A DNA stretch of 32,549 nucleotides. Source: a virus. Made by a program: the position numbers and the translations under genes. The stretch is from IMG/VR virus record IMGVR_UViG_3300028024_000173, positions 1 through 32,549 of that record. The stretch is one strand, 5' to 3'. Each line of letters starts with the position of its first letter. Within the stretch, counting starts at the first letter, position 1. Below the pieces are notes generated by a model. It was not told where the DNA came from and ran no database searches. It saw only the letters and a list, made by a program, of their open reading frames with translations. This document shows positions 30,494 through 32,549 of the stretch, one piece after another.

Positions 30494-31460
30494 ATTCTTT
30501 GCTTCTCCTTTCACAGTTCTGAATGCCCGTGATGGCTGGTGGCAGGCCCGGAAAACGGCATGGCGCCGGCTCGGCCTGGATAGCGGCGCCGGCCGAGATG
30601 GGCTGTTGCTTTACAGCCCCGGCTCGTTGCCGCCGGCCGCTTATCAATTGCGCTCTGCCGCCGAGGCAAGACTAGGCCGAAAGGTGTCCTGGCCGGAATT
30701 GCAGAAGCTTCACCCCAGCGCCATCAACCTGACCGGCACAAGCCTGTTTGATCCGGTGCTATGCGAACTGATGTACCGCTGGTTCAGCCCGGCCGGCGGC
30801 ATGGTGCTTGATCCCTTTGCGGGCGGTGTCGTGCGCGGCGCCATCGCTGCGAAGCTGGGCCGGTCGTATTGGGGCCTCGATCTCAGCGCCCGCCAGATAG
30901 CAGCCAATAAGGCGCAATGGCGGCGGCTGGCCGTTCCCGGCGATGCGGTGCCGATCTGGAAACGTGGCGATGCAGGCAAGCTTGCGCGTCTCTGCCCAGC
31001 CGATCTGGCGGCCGACCTCATTCTGACCTGTCCGCCCTATGGCGATCTTGAGCGGTACAGCGACGATAGAGCCGACCTTTCCACCATGCGCTATCCGCAG
31101 TTCATGGCGGCCTTTGAGCAGATCCTCAAGGCGGCGGCCGACCGGCTGAAGCCTGGCCGTTTTGCGGTTGTCGTTGTGGGGGATTTCCGAGACGGCAAGG
31201 GCATCTTGCGGGGCTTTCCCAGCGATACCATTGCGGCGGCGGCGGCGGCCGGGTTGCAGCTATACAATGACGCAGTGCTTGTCACCCAGGCCGGCAGCCT
31301 GCCGATCCGCGTGGGGAAAATCTTCGGCCCGACCCGAAAGCTCGGCCGGTGCCATCAACATGTCCTGGTCTTTGTGAAAGGCGACCCGCGCCGAGCCATG
31401 GAAGCCTGCGGCCCGGTCGATGTCGGGGAGATCGCTGGCCTTACTGATAGCGCCGAGTAA
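30450..31460 (+). CDS. DNA methyltransferase (amino type, N4-cytosine or N6-adenine)
   Basis: The 336-residue protein shows an AdoMet-binding motif LDPFAGGVVRG (D121-G126 core) followed by WGLDLSARQIA. The catalytic motif is TCPPYGD (C194 P195 P196 Y197), a variant of (D/N/S)PPY. VVVVGDFRDGKG follows as a later strand. The order motif I before motif IV suggests an alpha/gamma-like arrangement. It should modify phage DNA against host restriction, filling the place of Mu mom. No restriction endonuclease partner is seen. It overlaps com by 44 bases and the reverse-strand gene at its 3' end by 20. Confidence 0.87.
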   Translation: MAQKPIRQTGTIADKFFASPFTVLNARDGWWQARKTAWRRLGLDSGAGRDGLLLYSPGSLPPAAYQLRSAAEARLGRKVSWPELQKLHPSAINLTGTSLFDPVLCELMYRWFSPAGGMVLDPFAGGVVRGAIAAKLGRSYWGLDLSARQIAANKAQWRRLAVPGDAVPIWKRGDAGKLARLCPADLAADLILTCPPYGDLERYSDDRADLSTMRYPQFMAAFEQILKAAADRLKPGRFAVVVVGDFRDGKGILRGFPSDTIAAAAAAGLQLYNDAVLVTQAGSLPIRVGKIFGPTRKLGRCHQHVLVFVKGDPRRAMEACGPVDVGEIAGLTDSAE

Positions 31461-31725
31461 GGGCGTCCCGGCCGGCGGCAATCAGTGCCTCGGGGTCTTT
31501 GCCGATCTGGCGGTAAAAGCTTGGATTGGTGAAGGCCCCACGGGCGCTCAGGATGGCGCCCCGTTCGTCGCCAAGGCGGGGGAAACTGGCGGCCAGCTTA
31601 ATCGCTTCGCGCCATTGGCCGGCGGCCATGAATTCCCGGAGGATCGATATCTTTGTCGGCTTCATGATGGCCGGACGTTCGCCGAACCCGGCCCGACCGT
31701 CGAGAGGCGTTGTCGCAGGAATCAA
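31441..31725 (-). CDS. Small conserved phage protein, reverse strand
   Basis: This 94-residue protein is read leftwards from TTG 31725, with a strong AGGAGG seven bases upstream (31733-31738 on the - strand). An in-frame Met at residue 21 (MKPTKISILREFMAAGQWRE) could be a second start. The C-terminus, FYRQIGKDPEALIAAGRDAL, is a pattern I have seen in small hypothetical proteins of alphaproteobacterial phages. Its function is unknown. It is the first reverse-strand gene in the window and overlaps the methyltransferase end by 20 bases. Confidence 0.75.
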   Translation of the reverse strand: MIPATTPLDGRAGFGERPAIMKPTKISILREFMAAGQWREAIKLAASFPRLGDERGAILSARGAFTNPSFYRQIGKDPEALIAAGRDALTRRYQ

Positions 31726-31731
31726 TGTATT

Positions 31732-31748
31732 GCCTCCTAGTAGGAGGC
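31732..31748. promoter_or_regulatory. Perfect 8-bp inverted repeat over the ribosome site of the reverse gene
   Basis: GCCTCCTA (31732-31739), a single G, then TAGGAGGC (31741-31748). On the - strand the left arm contains the AGGAGG ribosome site of the reverse gene, so the RNA could fold and hide it, or a protein could bind here between two divergent genes. The HEPN-like gene starts 36 bases to the right on the + strand. Confidence 0.6.
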
Positions 31749-31783
31749 TATCCTGAAGCAGCGAGTCGGTTTAGGGGCGAAAT

Positions 31784-32305
31784 ATGAAGAAGGTCAGAGT
31801 AAACACCGGTTTAAGGGCGGAAACAGTCGAACTCTATGCAAGGGAGTATTTTTTTGCTTTCGAGATAATCTCCGCCAACAATGCGAAAGTCCGGGAAATT
31901 ATTTTCAAGGACAACCCCTTCAATATTTCGCCTCGAATCCGACGAAAACTACGCTCTGGTGAGCTGAAGGAACCGATAACGCCGCTCGTGACATGCCTAG
32001 CATTTTCTTTAGAGCTGTATCTGAAAGCGCTTCTAGTGAAGTTAACCGGGGAATGTCCTCGCGGGCACGACTTGAAATGTCTCTTCGGAATGTTCGATGA
32101 GCCTGTCAAAAGGGGCATCATCCAGGGATGCTGTGACATTGACCCGGAACTAAATTTTGACAATGTCGGTAAGTTCATCGAGCGCATAGCCACCGGCTAC
32201 GTGGATTGGCGCTACGCATACGAGGAGCAAAGCCAAACTTATATGATCAACTTTGGCGCAATTCTCGTGAAGTCGCTCCAGCAGATGCTAAAAAATCCGG
32301 CGTAG
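31784..32305 (+). CDS. HEPN-like protein, accessory (moron-type) gene
   Basis: The 173-residue protein is helical and resembles HEPN-superfamily proteins. It has TPLVTCLAFSLELYLKALLV (66-85), then GHDLKCLF (94-101) and the late motif DWRYAYE (141-147), seen in many small HEPN-like proteins. The classical R-x4-6-H RNase motif is not evident, so catalysis is doubtful. Codons are visibly AT-richer than in the tail genes, which suggests separate acquisition. HEPN proteins often take part in defence, toxin-antitoxin or signalling, so a host-protecting or anti-phage role is possible but only inferred. Confidence 0.65.
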   Translation: MKKVRVNTGLRAETVELYAREYFFAFEIISANNAKVREIIFKDNPFNISPRIRRKLRSGELKEPITPLVTCLAFSLELYLKALLVKLTGECPRGHDLKCLFGMFDEPVKRGIIQGCCDIDPELNFDNVGKFIERIATGYVDWRYAYEEQSQTYMINFGAILVKSLQQMLKNPA

Positions 32306-32309
32306 ATTT

Positions 32310-32549
32310 CTATTCTTTTTCGTCTGGCTTTCCGAAAGCGTAACCCATAGCGGCTCCTAGAAGGGTCGCGGCCTCACCGGAAAGAGCGTCGTTCAAAGCC
32401 AATAGGCCGACGAGTGGGATAGAGGTCGCAAGGACGGTAAATCGTATGAACTGCCAACCGATCCCTTTTTGGTTTACGGATCGGTTGTATAGGCCGCCAC
32501 CAATGACGGCCAGAATTGCAAGTGCTAAAATCACAGAGATAAGGGACAT
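32310..32549 (-). CDS. Small two-span membrane protein, reverse strand
   Basis: The 79-residue protein is read from ATG 32549 at the window edge. Two membrane segments are visible, at residues 2-21 (SLISVILALAILAVIGGGLY) and about 36-55 (RFTVLATSIPLVGLLALNDA), with a polar C-terminus ending KPDEKE. It converges with the HEPN-like gene, separated by four bases. Its upstream region lies outside the window, so whether it belongs to the phage or to the host flank is not clear. No family is recognised. Confidence 0.65.
   Translation of the reverse strand: MSLISVILALAILAVIGGGLYNRSVNQKGIGWQFIRFTVLATSIPLVGLLALNDALSGEAATLLGAAMGYAFGKPDEKE

Noticed and set aside
1-32549. Frequent GGCCGG/CCGGCC words throughout
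   Set aside because: They look abundant, but this is common in GC-rich alphaproteobacterial DNA; without counts against a background model it is not evidence of a signal.
31749-32549. Search for the phage right end (Mu-type terminal repeats or host junction)
   Set aside because: No convincing end repeats or 5-bp target duplication could be recognised, and the left end is outside the window, so no attachment site is claimed.
1-32549. CRISPR arrays, tRNA or rRNA genes, insertion sequences
   Set aside because: No regular spaced repeats, tRNA-like cloverleaf or transposase other than gpA was seen.

Overview
The window is almost entirely one transposable (Mu-type) temperate phage, read left to right on the + strand. 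It has a Mu-like replication block, a Mu-like head and a P2-like contractile tail, the hybrid plan known from BcepMu-type phages. The sequence is GC-rich, and TTG and GTG starts are common. Together with the style of the accessory genes this suggests a prophage in an alphaproteobacterium, probably Rhizobiales; the host assignment is inference. No rRNA, tRNA or CRISPR was seen.

Layout. (1) Early and middle genes, 1-8009: Ner repressor, ParB-like protein, DDE transposase A, ATPase B, several small unknowns, a stand-alone DnaA domain IV protein, DUF3164, GemA/gp16 and a Mor-type activator, closed by an intrinsic terminator at about 8053-8080. (2) Lysis, 8102-9573: membrane-anchored lysozyme-like protein, a probable overlapping spanin pair and a DUF2730-like protein. 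(3) DNA packaging and head, 9570-18081: gp26-like protein, small and large terminase, DUF935 portal, MuF-like protein, a 301-bp structured non-coding gap, protease I with a nested in-frame scaffold start, major head protein, gp35-like protein, a tiny CTG-start ORF and gp36. (4) Tail, 18081-30178, in nearly exact P2 order: S-like completion protein, gp37, V, PAAR tip, small protein, W, J, I, H, probable fibre-assembly protein, small membrane protein, FI, FII, E/E', T, U, X and D. (5) Right-end accessory genes, 30287-32549: a Com zinc finger overlapping a DNA methyltransferase, a reverse-strand small phage protein, an HEPN-like protein and a reverse-strand membrane protein.

How they work together. 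Ner, A and B control and carry out replicative transposition. Mor turns on later genes. The late block builds a Mu-type head filled by headful packaging and a P2-type contractile tail. Com very likely controls translation of the methyltransferase at the place where Mu carries mom.

Most notable points. The tail sheath gene (FI) has lost roughly its middle 40% and changes reading frame, so this copy looks unable to make a working contractile tail. A DnaA DNA-binding domain is encoded in the transposition operon, close to a perfect 12-bp inverted repeat containing TTATCCC. com is coupled to a methyltransferase instead of mom. The E/E' frameshift site is clear. The gap between the MuF-like gene and the protease has a 9-bp direct repeat at both ends and nested inverted repeats.
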